Assembly: GCF_004345365.1 (NCBI RefSeq)
Contig: NZ_SLVF01000001.1
Location: forward strand, 186,001 to 250,000
Length of the DNA stretch: 64,000 nucleotides
Direction of reading: 5' to 3'
Source of the DNA: Kribbella sp. VKM Ac-2568
Lineage (GTDB): Bacteria > Actinomycetota > Actinomycetes > Propionibacteriales > Kribbellaceae
Part shown: piece after piece, positions 25,809-35,163 of the stretch
Numbering within the stretch: position 1 is the stretch's first letter
Layout: each line of letters starts with the position of its first letter
The notes under the pieces: generated by a model
Told to the model about the DNA's origin: nothing
Seen by the model: only the letters and a program-made list of their open reading frames with translations
The model's database searches: none
Translations under genes and position numbers: made by a program

Positions 25809-26699
25809 ATGCACTTGGTCCGGTACCAGCTCCCAGGACAACGGCCGCGGGCCGGCGTCCTCAGCGGTGACACAGTGGCGCCGGTCGCCGGGGTCGCCGG
25901 GATGGCGGAGCTCCTGCGCCTGACCGCGGACGAGCTGCGCACGGCGGTCGGCAAGACCGGCGACGAGGTGGCGGTGGCCGACGTGAAGCTGCTGCCGCCG
26001 CTCGACGGACTCGGCGAGGTCTGGTGCGCGGGCGTCACCTACGAGCGCTCTCGTGGCGCCCGGATGGAGGAGAGCACCGAGCAGTCCGTCTACGACCGCG
26101 TGTACTCCGCGCCGCGGCCCGAGCTGTTCCCCAAGTCACCAGCCTGGCGGCTCGTCACGGACGGCGAGGCGATCGGGATCCGCCACGACTCCGGGCACGA
26201 CGTCCCGGAGCCCGAGCTGGCGGTGGTCGCGAACCGCCGCGGCGAGATCGTCGGGTTCACCATCTGCAACGACGTCAGCTCCCGCTCGATCGAGGGAGAG
26301 AACCCGCTCTACATCCCGCAGGCGAAGGTGTTCGCGGGCGGCTGCGCGCTGGCGACCGGGATCCGCCCGGCCTGGGAGATCGCGGACCCGAAGAACCTGA
26401 CCATCGACCTGGTGATCCGCCGGGACGGCGCCGAGGTCTTCACCGGCACCACCTCGACCAAGCAGCTGGTCCGCGAGCTGCAGGACCTGGTGGACGTGCT
26501 GTTCGTGCCGAACGAGTTCCCCGACGGCGTCATCCTCGCGACCGGTACCGGCATCGTGCCCGAGCTGGACTTCGCGCTGCGGGCCGGTGACGTGGTCGAG
26601 ATCTCGATCAGCGAGGTCGGCACGCTGACGAATACGGTGGCAGTCGGCCGGGAGCCGTTCGCCTACCTGGCCGCCCAGACCTTGGAGGAGACGCGATGA
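25809..26699 (+). CDS. FAH-family 2-keto-3-deoxy-sugar-acid dehydratase (KdaD/XylX-like)
   Basis: The 296-residue protein contains V-P-E-P-E-L-A, C-N-D-V-S-S-R-S-I-E-G-E-N-P-L-Y-I-P-Q-A-K and F-P-D-G-V-I-L-A-T-G-T-G-I. This set is typical of 2-keto-3-deoxy-D-arabinonate/xylonate dehydratases within the fumarylacetoacetate hydrolase superfamily, with acidic Mg2+ ligands in the first motif. The product of that reaction is alpha-ketoglutaric semialdehyde, the substrate of the next gene's product. A hydrolase role (diketo acid cleavage) is the main alternative. Confidence 0.8.
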   Translation: MHLVRYQLPGQRPRAGVLSGDTVAPVAGVAGMAELLRLTADELRTAVGKTGDEVAVADVKLLPPLDGLGEVWCAGVTYERSRGARMEESTEQSVYDRVYSAPRPELFPKSPAWRLVTDGEAIGIRHDSGHDVPEPELAVVANRRGEIVGFTICNDVSSRSIEGENPLYIPQAKVFAGGCALATGIRPAWEIADPKNLTIDLVIRRDGAEVFTGTTSTKQLVRELQDLVDVLFVPNEFPDGVILATGTGIVPELDFALRAGDVVEISISEVGTLTNTVAVGREPFAYLAAQTLEETR

Positions 26700-28150
26700 T
26701 TCCGGACACCACCCCCGCCGAGCTCGAGCAGGCTCTCACCGACGCCACGGAGGCCGCCAAGCCGCTGGCCGCGTCGGAGCCCGCCGTCCGGGCGGGTTGG
26801 ATCCGCGCCGTCGCCGACGCCCTCGACGCGGCCGCTGACGAGCTGGTACCGATCGCGATGCGCGAGTCGTCCCTGCCCGAGGCCCGGCTGCGGGGCGAGG
26901 TGGCTCGCAGCAGCGGCCAGCTCCGGATGTTCGCCGACGTGCTTGAACAGGGTTCGCTGCTCGAGGTCGTCATCGACACCTCCGACCCCAACGCCAAGCC
27001 GGTACCGCGACCGGACCTCCGCCGCGTCCTGGTTCCGCTCGGGCCGGTACTGGTGTTCGCCGCCAGCAACTTCCCGTTCGCGTTCAGCGTCTGCGGCGGT
27101 GACACCGCGTCGGCGCTGGCGGCCGGCTGCCCGGTGATCGTCAAGGCACACCCGGGTCACCCGGAGCTGTCGGTGAAGACGGCGGAGGTGATGATCGAGG
27201 CGCTGCGGGCAGCGGGCGCACCGGCGGGCACCCTCGGCCTGGTCCAGGGGTATGACGTCGGCGTCATCGCACTGAAGGATCCGCGCATCACCGCCGCCGG
27301 GTTCACCGGCTCGGTACCGGCGGGCAAGGCGCTCCACGAGATCGCCGTCACCCGCCCCGAGCCGATCCCCTTCTATGGCGAGCTCGGCAGCCTCAACCCG
27401 GTCTTCGTCACCCAGGCGGCGATCGATGCTCGCGGCGACGACATTGCCACCGGGTACGTCGGGTCGTTCACGCTGGGCGTCGGGCAGTTCTGCACGAAGC
27501 CCGGGTTGCTCTTCCTGCCCGCCGGCCACGGCCTCCAGGACACGCTGGCCCAGGCGGTCGGTGGAGTCGCCGAGGCGAAGATGCTCAACGACCGGATCGC
27601 CGACGGCTTCTCGTCCGGACTCGACCGGCTGCAGAAGGTCGAGGGCATCCGGGTGGTGGCCTCCGGCGGTGCGACCCTGCTGCAGACCACGGTCGGCGAA
27701 CTCCTGGAGCGGCGCGACGAGATCCTCGAGGAGTGCTTCGGGCCGGTCTCCATCCTGGTGGAGTACGCCTCCGAGGACGAGTTGATCAGCGCCGTCGAGA
27801 CCTTCGAAGGCAACCTGACCGCGACCCTGCACGCTGAGGAGGCTGCCGATGCCGACCTGGCGCGCAAGCTGCTTCCGCTGCTGACGGAGCGCGCCGGGCG
27901 AGTGTTGTGGAACGGCTGGCCGACGGGTGTGGCCGTGTCGTGGGCCCAGCACCACGGTGGCCCGTTCCCCTCGACAGTCGGATCGATCCACACCAGCGTC
28001 GGCGTGACCGCCGCACGCCGGTTCCAGCGGCCCGTGGCCTACCAGGACACCCCGGACACGGTGCTGCCCGCAGTACTGCAGGACGCCAATCCGGCTGGGA
28101 TCAGCCGCCGGGTGAACGGCGAAGTGACGACCGCGGAGGTAACTCGATGA
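26696..28150 (+). CDS. Alpha-ketoglutarate-semialdehyde-type aldehyde dehydrogenase
   Basis: The 484-residue ALDH overlaps the previous gene by ATGA. It has F-A-A-S-N-F-P-F-A-F and V-I-V-K-A-H-P-G-H-P, distinctive of KGSADH (2,5-dioxovalerate dehydrogenase), the F-T-G-S-V-P-A-G cofactor loop and the catalytic Cys in G-Q-F-C-T-K-P-G. It would oxidise the semialdehyde to alpha-ketoglutarate with NAD(P)+, completing a Weimberg-type route. Confidence 0.88.
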   Translation: MIPDTTPAELEQALTDATEAAKPLAASEPAVRAGWIRAVADALDAAADELVPIAMRESSLPEARLRGEVARSSGQLRMFADVLEQGSLLEVVIDTSDPNAKPVPRPDLRRVLVPLGPVLVFAASNFPFAFSVCGGDTASALAAGCPVIVKAHPGHPELSVKTAEVMIEALRAAGAPAGTLGLVQGYDVGVIALKDPRITAAGFTGSVPAGKALHEIAVTRPEPIPFYGELGSLNPVFVTQAAIDARGDDIATGYVGSFTLGVGQFCTKPGLLFLPAGHGLQDTLAQAVGGVAEAKMLNDRIADGFSSGLDRLQKVEGIRVVASGGATLLQTTVGELLERRDEILEECFGPVSILVEYASEDELISAVETFEGNLTATLHAEEAADADLARKLLPLLTERAGRVLWNGWPTGVAVSWAQHHGGPFPSTVGSIHTSVGVTAARRFQRPVAYQDTPDTVLPAVLQDANPAGISRRVNGEVTTAEVTR

Positions 28151-30021
28151 CCGACCAGCCCCCCACGAACCGGCCCCCCACCAACGATCCCAACCAGACG
28201 ATCGGCGCCGAGGCCGACGAGTTGACCCAGGACCCGGCGGGCGAGCCGACCCCGGAGAAGACCGGGCGGGCCGCTGGTGACGAGCCTGGCCGCCCCGATG
28301 GGCACATCGGCCGCCGGAGCTTCGACCACTGGTTCGGGGAGAAGGACCGGAACGGCTTCATCCACCGGTCCTGGATGCGCGCGCAGGGCTTCTCGGACGA
28401 GGTGTTCGACGGTCGTCCGGTGATCGGCATCTGCAACACCTGGTCCGAGCTGACGCCGTGCAACGCGCACCTGCGCAGGCTCGCGGAGTCGGTGAAGCGG
28501 GGTGTCTGGCAGGCCGGTGGATTCCCGCTGGAGTTCCCGGTGATGTCGCTCGGCGAGACGATGCTGCGGCCGACCGCGATGCTGTTCCGCAACCTGCTGA
28601 GCATGGACGTCGAGGAGTCGCTGCGCGGCAACCCGATCGACGGCGCGATCCTGCTGACCGGCTGCGACAAGACCACGCCGGGCTCGATCATGGGCGCGGC
28701 CTCGGTCGACCTGCCGACGCTCGTGGTGACCGGCGGTCCGATGCTGAACGGTAAGTTCCGCGGCTGCGACATCGGCTCCGGTACGGCGGTGTGGCGGTTC
28801 ACCCAGGACGTCAACGCCGGGCGGATGACTCAGGAGGACTACGCCGCGGCCGAGTCCGGCATGTCCCGCAGCAACGGGCACTGCATGACCATGGGCACGG
28901 CGTCGACGATGGCCTGCATGGCCGAGGCGCTCGGGCTCCAGCTGACCGGTTCGGCGGCGATCCCCGCGGTGGACTCCCGGCGCTACGCGATCGCGCAGCA
29001 GGCCGGCCAGCGGATCGTGCAGATGGTCGAGGAGGACCTCAAGCCGAGCGACATCCTCACCCGGGACGCGTTCGCGAACGCAGTACGGGCGAACGCGGCG
29101 ATCGGTGGTTCCACCAACGCGGTGATCCACCTGCTCGCGATCGCCGGCCGGGTGGGCGTGGACCTGACTCTGGACGACATGGACGAGTGGGCTCGCGGCG
29201 TACCGTGGCTGGTCGACCTGCAGCCGTCCGGCAAGTACCTGATGGAGGACTTCTACTACGCGGGCGGGCTGCCTGCGGTGATGCGGGAGATTCTTCCGCT
29301 GCTGAAGGCCGACGCGATCACCGTGACCGGCAAGAGCATCGGCGAGAACGTCGCCAACTCCGAGCGGACTGTCGACACGGACGTGATCCGGGCCGTGGGC
29401 AACCCCCTCGGCAGCGGCGCGGGAACCGCGGTACTGAAGGGGAATCTGGCTCCGGATGGTGCTGTGGTCAAGCAGTCCGCGGCGTCCGAGAGGTTGTTGC
29501 AGCATCGCGGTAAGGCGCTGGTGTTCAGCAGCATCGAGGAGTACGACAAGGCCGTCGACGACATGGATCTCGACGTCGACGAGGACACCGTTCTCGTGCT
29601 CCAGAACGCGGGGCCGCGCGGCTATCCGGGCATGCCCGAGGTCGGCAACATGACGATCCCGCGCAAGCTCGCCGAGCAGGGTGTGGACGACATGGTGCGC
29701 ATCTCCGACGCGCGGATGAGCGGTACGGCGTACGGGACCGTGGTGCTGCATGTCGCGCCCGAGGCGGCTGTGGGTGGTCCGCTGGCACTGGTTCGCACCG
29801 GTGACTGGATCGAGCTCGATGTGCCGGCACGGACGCTGCACTTGGACGTGTCCGAGGAGGAGTTGGCCAAGCGACGTGCCGACTGGCAAGCGCCGTCGGC
29901 ACCGACCGATCGCGGCTGGGCCCGGCTCTACGTCGACCACGTCACCCAGGCCAACCAGGGATGCGATCTCGACTTCCTGGTAGGACGCACCGGGTCGGCC
30001 GTCGGCCGGCAGAGCCACTGA
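28147..30021 (+). CDS. IlvD/Edd-family sugar-acid dehydratase
   Basis: The 624-residue protein has a polar ~55-residue N-terminal extension. The Fe-S/Mg2+ dehydratase motifs follow: C-N-T-W-S-E-L-T-P-C-N, T-G-C-D-K-T-T-P-G-S, G-H-C-M-T-M-G-T-A-S-T-M, I-G-G-S-T-N-A-V and G-P-R-G-Y-P-G-M-P-E. Context points to an aldonate (xylonate, arabinonate or similar) dehydratase rather than branched-chain amino acid synthesis. It overlaps both neighbours by a few bases. Confidence 0.87.
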   Translation: MTDQPPTNRPPTNDPNQTIGAEADELTQDPAGEPTPEKTGRAAGDEPGRPDGHIGRRSFDHWFGEKDRNGFIHRSWMRAQGFSDEVFDGRPVIGICNTWSELTPCNAHLRRLAESVKRGVWQAGGFPLEFPVMSLGETMLRPTAMLFRNLLSMDVEESLRGNPIDGAILLTGCDKTTPGSIMGAASVDLPTLVVTGGPMLNGKFRGCDIGSGTAVWRFTQDVNAGRMTQEDYAAAESGMSRSNGHCMTMGTASTMACMAEALGLQLTGSAAIPAVDSRRYAIAQQAGQRIVQMVEEDLKPSDILTRDAFANAVRANAAIGGSTNAVIHLLAIAGRVGVDLTLDDMDEWARGVPWLVDLQPSGKYLMEDFYYAGGLPAVMREILPLLKADAITVTGKSIGENVANSERTVDTDVIRAVGNPLGSGAGTAVLKGNLAPDGAVVKQSAASERLLQHRGKALVFSSIEEYDKAVDDMDLDVDEDTVLVLQNAGPRGYPGMPEVGNMTIPRKLAEQGVDDMVRISDARMSGTAYGTVVLHVAPEAAVGGPLALVRTGDWIELDVPARTLHLDVSEEELAKRRADWQAPSAPTDRGWARLYVDHVTQANQGCDLDFLVGRTGSAVGRQSH

Positions 30022-31364
30022 TGTCCGGCGGGCCGGCTGACCCGTCCGCCGGGACCGGGGCCTGGGGTCCTTTCGAGGCGATCCGCGGGTTGCGCCCTGA
30101 CGGCGTCATCCCGCAGGTCACCACGATCCGCCGGCTGCTGCCGGACGTCCCCACCGAGCACGATCCGTACGCCGCCGCGCAGGCGGCCCTGGCTCCACTG
30201 GCTGGTTCGGTGGCTCCAGGCGCCCGGATCGCGGTGACGGCCGGGAGCCGCGGGATCCACGATCTGGTGGTGGTCGTGCGCGCGGCTGTCGACTGGCTCC
30301 GCTCGGTCGGCGCGGAGCCCTTCGTCGTACCGGCGATGGGGTCGCACGGTGGAGCGACCGCCGAGGGACAGCGGGAGATGCTGGCCGGCCTCGGAGTGAC
30401 ACCCGAGTCGGTGGGGTGCCCGATCGAGGCGACCATGGAGACGGTTGTCGTGGGCACCTTGCCGGACGGGACTCCCGTTCACCACGATGCTGTGGCGGCC
30501 AAGTCCGACGGAGTGCTGCTGGTCAATCGGGTGAAGCCGCACACCGACTTCCATGGGCCGGTGGAGAGCGGGCTGGCCAAGATCCTGGCGATCGGACTCG
30601 GCAATCGCCAGGGCGCCGCCGCGCTGCACGCGGGTGGGATTCCGTTGCTGGGCGCATCCATCGAGGCGGCTGCCCGGATGGTCGTCGAGACCGGCAAGGT
30701 CCTCGGTGGTCTGGCGATCCTGGAGAACGCGCACGAGCAGACCGCTGCCGTCGAACTGGTGGTTGCCGAGGGCATCGGCCGGGCGGCGGAGGCCGCGTTG
30801 CTGCAGCGGGCCGGGAGCCTGATGGCGCGGTTGCCGTTCGACTCCCTCGACGTCCTGGTCGTGGATGAGCTGGGCAAGGACAAGTCGGGCGCGGGGATGG
30901 ATACGAACGTGCTCGGGCGGTGCTGGGTGCACGGGATCCCCGAGTTCGAGTCGCCTTCCATCGCGACGGTGACCGTGCATCGGTTGTCGGAGGCCTCGCA
31001 CGGGAACGCGTCCGGCCTGGGCCTGGCAGATGTGATGCCGGCCCGTCTGCTCGAGCAGATCGACCTCCGGACGAGTTATGTGAACGCGCTGACCTCGGGA
31101 GCCGGAGGAGCACGAAGGTCCCGGCTGCCGATGGTGATGGAGGACGACGCGGCCGCAGTACTGGCTGCGGTGACCATGAGTGGGCGGCGGGACTGGTCAG
31201 CGTTGCGGTTGGCCCGGATTCGGGACACGCTGTCGCCGAACGAGCTGATGGTGACGCCGGCGCTACTGACCGAGGCGGCGGACCGATTCGATCTGGAGAT
31301 CGCCGGGACCGCCCGGGATCTGACCGACGCGATGGGATCGCTGACGAGCTGGGGAGAACGATGA
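30021..31364 (+). CDS. LarA-like (DUF2088) protein
   Basis: The 447-residue product shares the nickel-pincer lactate racemase N-terminal pattern: A-V-T-A-G-S-R-G-I, P-A-M-G-S-H-G-G-A-T, then V-N-R-V-K-P-H-T-D-F and A-I-G-L-G-N. LarA homologues racemise or epimerise 2-hydroxyacids. Here it sits between an aldonate dehydratase and a GlcD-type oxidase, so a hydroxyacid intermediate or by-product is the likely substrate. No larB/C/E cofactor genes are in the window. Confidence 0.75.
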   Translation: MSGGPADPSAGTGAWGPFEAIRGLRPDGVIPQVTTIRRLLPDVPTEHDPYAAAQAALAPLAGSVAPGARIAVTAGSRGIHDLVVVVRAAVDWLRSVGAEPFVVPAMGSHGGATAEGQREMLAGLGVTPESVGCPIEATMETVVVGTLPDGTPVHHDAVAAKSDGVLLVNRVKPHTDFHGPVESGLAKILAIGLGNRQGAAALHAGGIPLLGASIEAAARMVVETGKVLGGLAILENAHEQTAAVELVVAEGIGRAAEAALLQRAGSLMARLPFDSLDVLVVDELGKDKSGAGMDTNVLGRCWVHGIPEFESPSIATVTVHRLSEASHGNASGLGLADVMPARLLEQIDLRTSYVNALTSGAGGARRSRLPMVMEDDAAAVLAAVTMSGRRDWSALRLARIRDTLSPNELMVTPALLTEAADRFDLEIAGTARDLTDAMGSLTSWGER

Positions 31365-32236
31365 ACCTGCGGGAAGCCCGTGCACTGCTCGCCGACCGGG
31401 GCCTGGCCACGCCGGCTGCGGACTTCGCCTCGACGCGGCGGTTCGGCGACGGAGCGCAGTACAAGGTGGAGATTCCGAGCTGCGAGGGACCCGCGGTGAT
31501 GCGAACCGTGCTCGACGAGGCGTCGGCGCGCGGCGTCACCGTCCACCGGGTCTCGCAGGGCAGCGGCGTGATGATGCTGACCGACGGCGAGATCGACGAG
31601 ATGCTCTCCCTCGGCGCCGACCACGATGTCGAGGTCTGCCTCTTCCTCGGGCCGCGCGGCGCCTGGGACATCGGCGGCCAGGCCAAGGTCTCGGCGGCCG
31701 TCGGTGGAGTTGCACGCGGCAACGAGATGGTTGCCGCCTCGCTGTGTGACGCGTACCGCGCGGTCGAGCTCGGTGTTCGCAGCCTGCTGGTCGGCGATCT
31801 TGGTGTGCTGGAACTGCTCGGTCTGCTGAAGAAGGAAGGCGAGCTGCCGGCCGACCTGGTGCTGAAGACGTCCGTGCTGATGCCGTTGCCCAACGCATCG
31901 ACTGCGGCACTGTACGAGCGGCTCGGCGCGACCAGCCTGAATGTGTCGACCGACCTGCCGATCGGCGTGCTGGCCGAGATCCGGGCCGTGACGACGGTAC
32001 CGATCGACATGTACATCGAGGTGCCGGACGACCAGGGTGGTCACGTCCGGTTCTACGACGTACCCGATGTGGTGCGCGTGGCGGCGCCGGTCTACCTGAA
32101 GATGGGTTTGCGGAATTCCCCGAACATCTACCCTGTCGGGGCACATCTCGCCGCGACGGCCGAGGCGCTCGGGCGGGAACGGGTTCGCCGGGCCGAGCTG
32201 ATCCTCCGGCTGCTCGCCGAACAGGAGGAGGAATGA
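31361..32236 (+). CDS. U32-peptidase-like TIM-barrel protein
   Basis: The 291-residue protein begins M-N-L-R-E-A-R-A-L-L and has barrel-like strands V-E-I-P-S-C-E-G, E-V-C-L-F-L-G, S-L-L-V-G-D-L-G and P-I-D-M-Y-I-E-V-P. It resembles small actinobacterial proteins annotated as U32 peptidases, but the classical U32 signature is not obvious and a lyase or aldolase is possible. It overlaps larA-like and glcD-like neighbours, so it belongs to the pathway. Confidence 0.6.
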   Translation: MNLREARALLADRGLATPAADFASTRRFGDGAQYKVEIPSCEGPAVMRTVLDEASARGVTVHRVSQGSGVMMLTDGEIDEMLSLGADHDVEVCLFLGPRGAWDIGGQAKVSAAVGGVARGNEMVAASLCDAYRAVELGVRSLLVGDLGVLELLGLLKKEGELPADLVLKTSVLMPLPNASTAALYERLGATSLNVSTDLPIGVLAEIRAVTTVPIDMYIEVPDDQGGHVRFYDVPDVVRVAAPVYLKMGLRNSPNIYPVGAHLAATAEALGRERVRRAELILRLLAEQEEE

Positions 32237-33621
32237 CCTCCGACCCGCTGATCGCGCGGCTGCGTTCTTCCCTGGGAGAGAAGGCCGTCGTCACCGATCC
32301 CGACGTACTGGACAGCCATCGCAACGACCACGCGACCTTCTGTTCGGCGGGAGTACCGCGGTTGCTGGTGCGGCCTTCTTCCACCTCGGAGGTTCAGGAG
32401 GTCCTGCGGGCCGCGGGGGAGTACGGCGTACCGGTGGTCACGCAGGGCGCGCGGACCGGGTTGTCTGGAGCGGCGAATGCTCTCGACGGGTGTGTGCTGC
32501 TGTCAACGGCTCGGCTGAACAAGATCCTGGAGATCTCGGTCGAGGACCAGGTCGCTGTGGTGCAGCCGGGAGTGGTGAACTCCGAACTCTCGCGAGCCGT
32601 CCTTGACCAGGGGTTGTTCTACCCGCCGGACCCGTCGTCGTGGGAGATGTCCACGATCGGCGGCAACATCGCCACCAACGCGGGTGGGTTGTGCTGCGTG
32701 AAGTACGGCGTGACGGGCGACTTCATCCGCGGGCTTGAGGTGGTGCTCGCGTCCGGCGAGGTGGTGCGGACCGGGCGGCGGACGGTGAAGGGTGTCGCGG
32801 GGTACGACCTGACGCGGTTGATCGTCGGCTCGGAGGGGACGCTTGGTGTCGTCACGGAGGCGACTCTTGCGCTGCGTCCTGAGCCGGAGGCGGCGCTGAC
32901 CGCGGCGGCCACGTTCATGTCGATCGAGGACGGGATCGCGGCTGCGGCTGCGGTGATGGGCTCGGGGCTGCGGCCTTCGTTGCTGGAGTTCCTGGACGGT
33001 CCGACGGCTCGGGCGATCCAGGACTACCGCGACATGGGGTTGCCGGCGGATGTCGGCTCGCTGCTGATCGCCCAGTCGGATCGCGGTCCGCGGGCCGCCG
33101 AGGATGTTGCGGCGATCGCTGCCATCTGCGAGTCGTTCGGCGCTGTGGAGGTCGCTGTCGCCTCTGACGCGGAGGAGTCGCGGATGTTGCTGGAGGCCCG
33201 GCGGCTGGTGAACCCGGCGCTGGAGCCACTCGGGGTGACGTTGGTGGACGACGTCGCGGTGCCGCGGAGCAAGCTCGTCGCGTTGCTCGACGGGATCGCC
33301 GCGATCGGCACGAAGTACGACGTACTGATCTGTTGCCCTGGGCATGTAGGTGACGGGAACATGCATCCCACGGTGGTGTTCGACCGCGACGATGCGGCGG
33401 CCGAGGCGCGGGCGCTGGAGGCCTTCGGTGCGGTGATGGAGCTCGGGCTCTCGCTGGGTGGCACCATCACCGGCGAGCACGGCATCGGCACGCTCAAGGC
33501 TCAGTGGCTGGAACAGGAGCTCGGCCCGGTCGGGCTCGGCCTGCAGCGCAAGATCAAAGAGGTCTTCGACCCGGGCGATCTGCTCAACCCGGGCAAGGTT
33601 CTGCGGCCGTTCCGGGCCTGA
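32233..33621 (+). CDS. FAD-binding oxidase, GlcD/D-lactate-dehydrogenase-like
   Basis: The 462-residue flavoprotein has the FAD_binding_4 motif (T-Q-G-A-R-T-G-L-S-G-A, P-P-D-P-S-S, I-G-G-N-I-A-T-N-A-G-G) and a C-terminal FAD-oxidase domain with H-V-G-D-G-N-M-H-P and G-E-H-G-I-G. It oxidises a 2-hydroxyacid such as glycolate or D-lactate. Placement after the LarA-like gene suggests it handles the racemised hydroxyacid. Confidence 0.87.
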   Translation: MTSDPLIARLRSSLGEKAVVTDPDVLDSHRNDHATFCSAGVPRLLVRPSSTSEVQEVLRAAGEYGVPVVTQGARTGLSGAANALDGCVLLSTARLNKILEISVEDQVAVVQPGVVNSELSRAVLDQGLFYPPDPSSWEMSTIGGNIATNAGGLCCVKYGVTGDFIRGLEVVLASGEVVRTGRRTVKGVAGYDLTRLIVGSEGTLGVVTEATLALRPEPEAALTAAATFMSIEDGIAAAAAVMGSGLRPSLLEFLDGPTARAIQDYRDMGLPADVGSLLIAQSDRGPRAAEDVAAIAAICESFGAVEVAVASDAEESRMLLEARRLVNPALEPLGVTLVDDVAVPRSKLVALLDGIAAIGTKYDVLICCPGHVGDGNMHPTVVFDRDDAAAEARALEAFGAVMELGLSLGGTITGEHGIGTLKAQWLEQELGPVGLGLQRKIKEVFDPGDLLNPGKVLRPFRA

Positions 33622-33624
33622 ACG

Positions 33625-35019
33625 ATGTGGATTGAGATCACGCCGGACGACGGTCCGTCCGAGGTGCGCCGGAAGGCGTCGACGGTCCGGCCGTCGCCGC
33701 GCCAGGTGAGTTGGCAGCGGCAGGAGCTGACCGCGTTCGTGCACTTCGGGCCTAACACCTTCACCGGTCTTGAGTGGGGTACCGGGCTTGACGATCCGGC
33801 GGTGTTCGACCCGTCGGGGCTCGACTGCGGTCAGTGGGCGAAGGCGTTGGCGGGTGCTGAGTTCAGGAGCGTGATCCTGACTGCCAAGCACCACGACGGG
33901 TTCTGTCTTTGGCCGAGTAGGTATTTGGAGCACACTGTCGCGGCGAGCCCGTTCCGCGGCGACGTCGTGGTTGAGCTGGCGACGGCGGCCGAGGCGCACG
34001 GTCTTGCGTTGGGGTTCTATCTGTCGCCTGCGGATCTACACCAGGAGAAGGCAGCCGGTGGGTACTACGGCAACGGCAGCCCGGTGGTCGAGTCCGTCAT
34101 TCCTACGCTGGTGAAGGGTGACGATCGGGCGTCGCTGGTCGCGTCTGGGGAGCTGCCGGTCTTCAAGTATGTCGTTGACGACTACAACTTGTTCTATCTG
34201 AACCAGTTGTACGAACTGTTGACGCAGTACGGGCCGATCGCGGAAGTCTGGCTGGATGGCGCGAATCCGACGGGGACGGCTCAGGCTTATGACTACGGCG
34301 CCTGGTTTGACCTGATCCGCCGGCTGGCTCCCGAGGCGACGATCGCGGTCGGCGGGCCGGATGTCCGGTGGGTCGGTAACGAGAGTGGGTACGCCCGCGA
34401 CAGCGAGTGGAGCGTGGTGCCTTTCACTGGTGTGCCGAGCGATCTCGGGCGGTCGATGGTCGCTGGCGCGGTGGCAGAGGAGGTGGCGGGGCTATCGCAG
34501 CTGCTGGAGGCGGACTACCTCAGGTGGTATCCGGCTGAGGTCGACGTCTCCATCCGGCCGGGGTGGTTCTATCACGCCGAAGAGGACGACGAGGTGAAGT
34601 CGGTTCCTGAGCTGCTGGACATCTACCGCAAGTCGGTCGGACGCAATGCTGTCCTGCTGCTGAACATCCCGCCGGACCGGCGCGGGTTGTTCGCCGAGAT
34701 GGACGTGGCCCGCCTCACCGAGTTCGGTGCGGCGGTGCGGACGGCGTACGGAGTCGATCTGTCGGAGTCCTTGCCTGCAGCAATCAACGTGGTGGCCTTG
34801 AGTGAGGACATCACCCAGGGGCAGCAGGTCGAGTCGTTCGTCGTCGACGCGTCGATCGAAGGGGAGTGGGTGGAGATCGCCACCGGCACGACCATCGGTC
34901 ACCGACGGCTGCTTCCCCTGGCCATGCCCATCGAGCCGACGGCCGTCCGCCTCCGGATTCTGTCGTCACGGGCAGAGGCTCCCGTCACGCTGTCTCTCCA
35001 CCTCGACCCGACGCTGTAG
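33625..35019 (+). CDS. Alpha-L-fucosidase family (GH29) glycosidase
   Basis: The 464-residue protein has GH29 hallmarks: F-V-H-F-G-P-N-T-F, T-A-K-H-H-D-G-F-C-L-W, A-H-G-L-A-L-G-F-Y-L-S and the nucleophile region E-V-W-L-D-G-A (Asp211). No signal peptide is seen, so it acts inside the cell on imported oligosaccharide. It is the last gene of the sugar-acid operon, 3 bp after the GlcD-type gene, linking that pathway to a deoxy-sugar or related glycoside. Confidence 0.85.
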   Translation: MWIEITPDDGPSEVRRKASTVRPSPRQVSWQRQELTAFVHFGPNTFTGLEWGTGLDDPAVFDPSGLDCGQWAKALAGAEFRSVILTAKHHDGFCLWPSRYLEHTVAASPFRGDVVVELATAAEAHGLALGFYLSPADLHQEKAAGGYYGNGSPVVESVIPTLVKGDDRASLVASGELPVFKYVVDDYNLFYLNQLYELLTQYGPIAEVWLDGANPTGTAQAYDYGAWFDLIRRLAPEATIAVGGPDVRWVGNESGYARDSEWSVVPFTGVPSDLGRSMVAGAVAEEVAGLSQLLEADYLRWYPAEVDVSIRPGWFYHAEEDDEVKSVPELLDIYRKSVGRNAVLLLNIPPDRRGLFAEMDVARLTEFGAAVRTAYGVDLSESLPAAINVVALSEDITQGQQVESFVVDASIEGEWVEIATGTTIGHRRLLPLAMPIEPTAVRLRILSSRAEAPVTLSLHLDPTL

Positions 35020-35039
35020 CTCTGTCTCCGCGTGTCTTG

Positions 35040-35108
35040 TCTCCCTGCCTGGAGTCGAACCAGGGACCCAGCCTTCGGAGGGCCAGGCGTGCATCCGTCA
35101 CCAGAGAG
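35040..35108 (-). tRNA. tRNA-Arg(CCG), non-canonical, last gene of the array
   Basis: Acceptor CTCTCTG/CAGGGAG (one G-U), T arm CCTGG-TTCGACT-CCAGG and anticodon loop CTCCGAA on a five-pair stem give anticodon CCG. Total is 69 nt with a reduced D arm (a 3-bp GTG/CAC stem) and no encoded CCA. Confidence 0.65.
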
Positions 35109-35114
35109 TTCGCA

Positions 35115-35153
35115 GTACGTCGAGCCGCTCGGTCGCGCGGCGGCTCGACGTAC
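35115..35153. repeat. Inverted repeat between tRNA-Arg(CCG) and the 65-aa ORF
   Basis: Perfect 13-bp arms GTACGTCGAGCCG/CGGCTCGACGTAC with a 13-nt loop. It may separate or process the terminal tRNA from the upstream mRNA. Confidence 0.65.
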
Positions 35154-35163
35154 ATCGAGGTGA

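Noticed and set aside
28039..30018. Long antisense ORF (659 codons) opposite the IlvD/Edd dehydratase
   Set aside because: Shadow frame caused by high GC third positions; composition is Arg/His/Gln-rich with no domain, while the plus strand has every IlvD motif.
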